Assembly (NCBI GenBank): GCA_900547765.1
Contig: URIA01000069.1
Coordinates: 1 to 7,142, forward strand
Origin: an uncultured Collinsella sp.
Lineage (GTDB): Bacteria; Actinomycetota; Coriobacteriia; Coriobacteriales; Coriobacteriaceae
DNA length: 7,142 nucleotides
Direction of reading: 5' to 3'
Shown: one piece after another, positions 7,104 to 7,142 of the stretch
How positions within the stretch are numbered: the stretch's first letter is position 1
Layout of the letters: each line of letters opens with the position of its first letter
Translations under genes and position numbers: made by a program
Notes under the pieces: generated by a model
Told to the model about the DNA's origin: nothing
The model's database searches: none
The model's input: the letters and a program-made list of their open reading frames with translations, nothing else

Positions 7104-7107
7104 CACC

Positions 7108-7142
7108 GGTCAGCGGCGCCCTGGCCTCCCACGGGCTGACCC
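7108..7142 (-). rRNA. rrf: 5S rRNA, 3' end only (cut by the window edge)
   Basis: Read on the minus strand, the last 35 nt match the 3' part of bacterial 5S rRNA. A GGG-TCA-CCC-like tip is followed by TGGGAGGCCAGGGCGCCGC, which lines up with the B. subtilis-type TGCGAGAGTAGGACGCCGC, and then the closing strand GCTGACC. The 5' strand that would pair with GCTGACC in helix I lies outside the window, so about 80 nt are missing. The hairpin and strong terminator just downstream fit the end of an rRNA operon. Identification is by motif recall, not alignment. Confidence 0.75.

Noticed and set aside
7076..7141. Minus-strand 22-codon open end that could be the C-terminus of an upstream protein
   Set aside because: The bases match the 3' end of 5S rRNA better, contain a hairpin, and lead straight into a terminator; the short open frame is easily chance.
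7108..7141. Inverted repeat GGTCAGC/GCTGACC as a local hairpin
   Set aside because: If this is 5S rRNA, GCTGACC (minus strand) pairs with the 5' end of the molecule outside the window; the local pairing is probably coincidental.
1..7142. Mobile elements, CRISPR arrays, tRNA genes, prophage genes or a new defence system
   Set aside because: Nearly the whole window is accounted for by recognised housekeeping genes; no long repeat, transposase, integrase or repeat-spacer pattern is visible.

Overview
This window looks like ordinary chromosomal core DNA from a GC-rich actinobacterium of the class Coriobacteriia, most probably Collinsella or a close relative. The assignment rests on three things: G/C-biased codon use, clean AGGAG/GGAGG ribosome binding sites, and a single gene that fuses TsaB, RimI and TsaD. 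I associate that fusion with this group from memory and could not check it by search.

Layout, read on the minus strand from right to left. At the right edge (7108-7142) lies what appears to be the last ~35 nt of a 5S rRNA. A short hairpin and a strong rho-independent terminator (7042-7073) follow, so an rRNA operon ends here. A ~100 bp gap then carries a likely promoter and a possible 5'-leader hairpin. After it come six tightly packed genes, all on the minus strand: acpS (holo-ACP synthase), nnr (NAD(P)HX epimerase/dehydratase), alr (alanine racemase), a family 4 uracil-DNA glycosylase, tsaE, and a tsaB-rimI-tsaD fusion. The joins are 0, 2, 8 and 12 nt, then a 14-nt overlap, which indicates one operon. 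After the last stop codon there is a ~35-nt stem-loop, and at the extreme left edge a terminator hairpin whose U-tract falls outside the window. I see no gene on the plus strand.

The operon combines housekeeping maintenance functions. AcpS activates acyl carrier protein, Nnr repairs hydrated NAD(P)H, Alr supplies D-alanine for peptidoglycan, and the glycosylase removes uracil from DNA. The last two genes supply three of the four proteins of bacterial tRNA t6A37 synthesis (TsaE, TsaB, TsaD) plus the S18 acetyltransferase RimI. TsaC/TsaC2, which makes the threonylcarbamoyl-AMP substrate, is not in the window.

I found no mobile element, CRISPR array, phage gene, toxin-antitoxin pair or defence system, and no evidence of a new biological system. 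The most distinctive items are the three-domain fusion, the long C-terminal tail on AcpS, and the rRNA operon end directly upstream.
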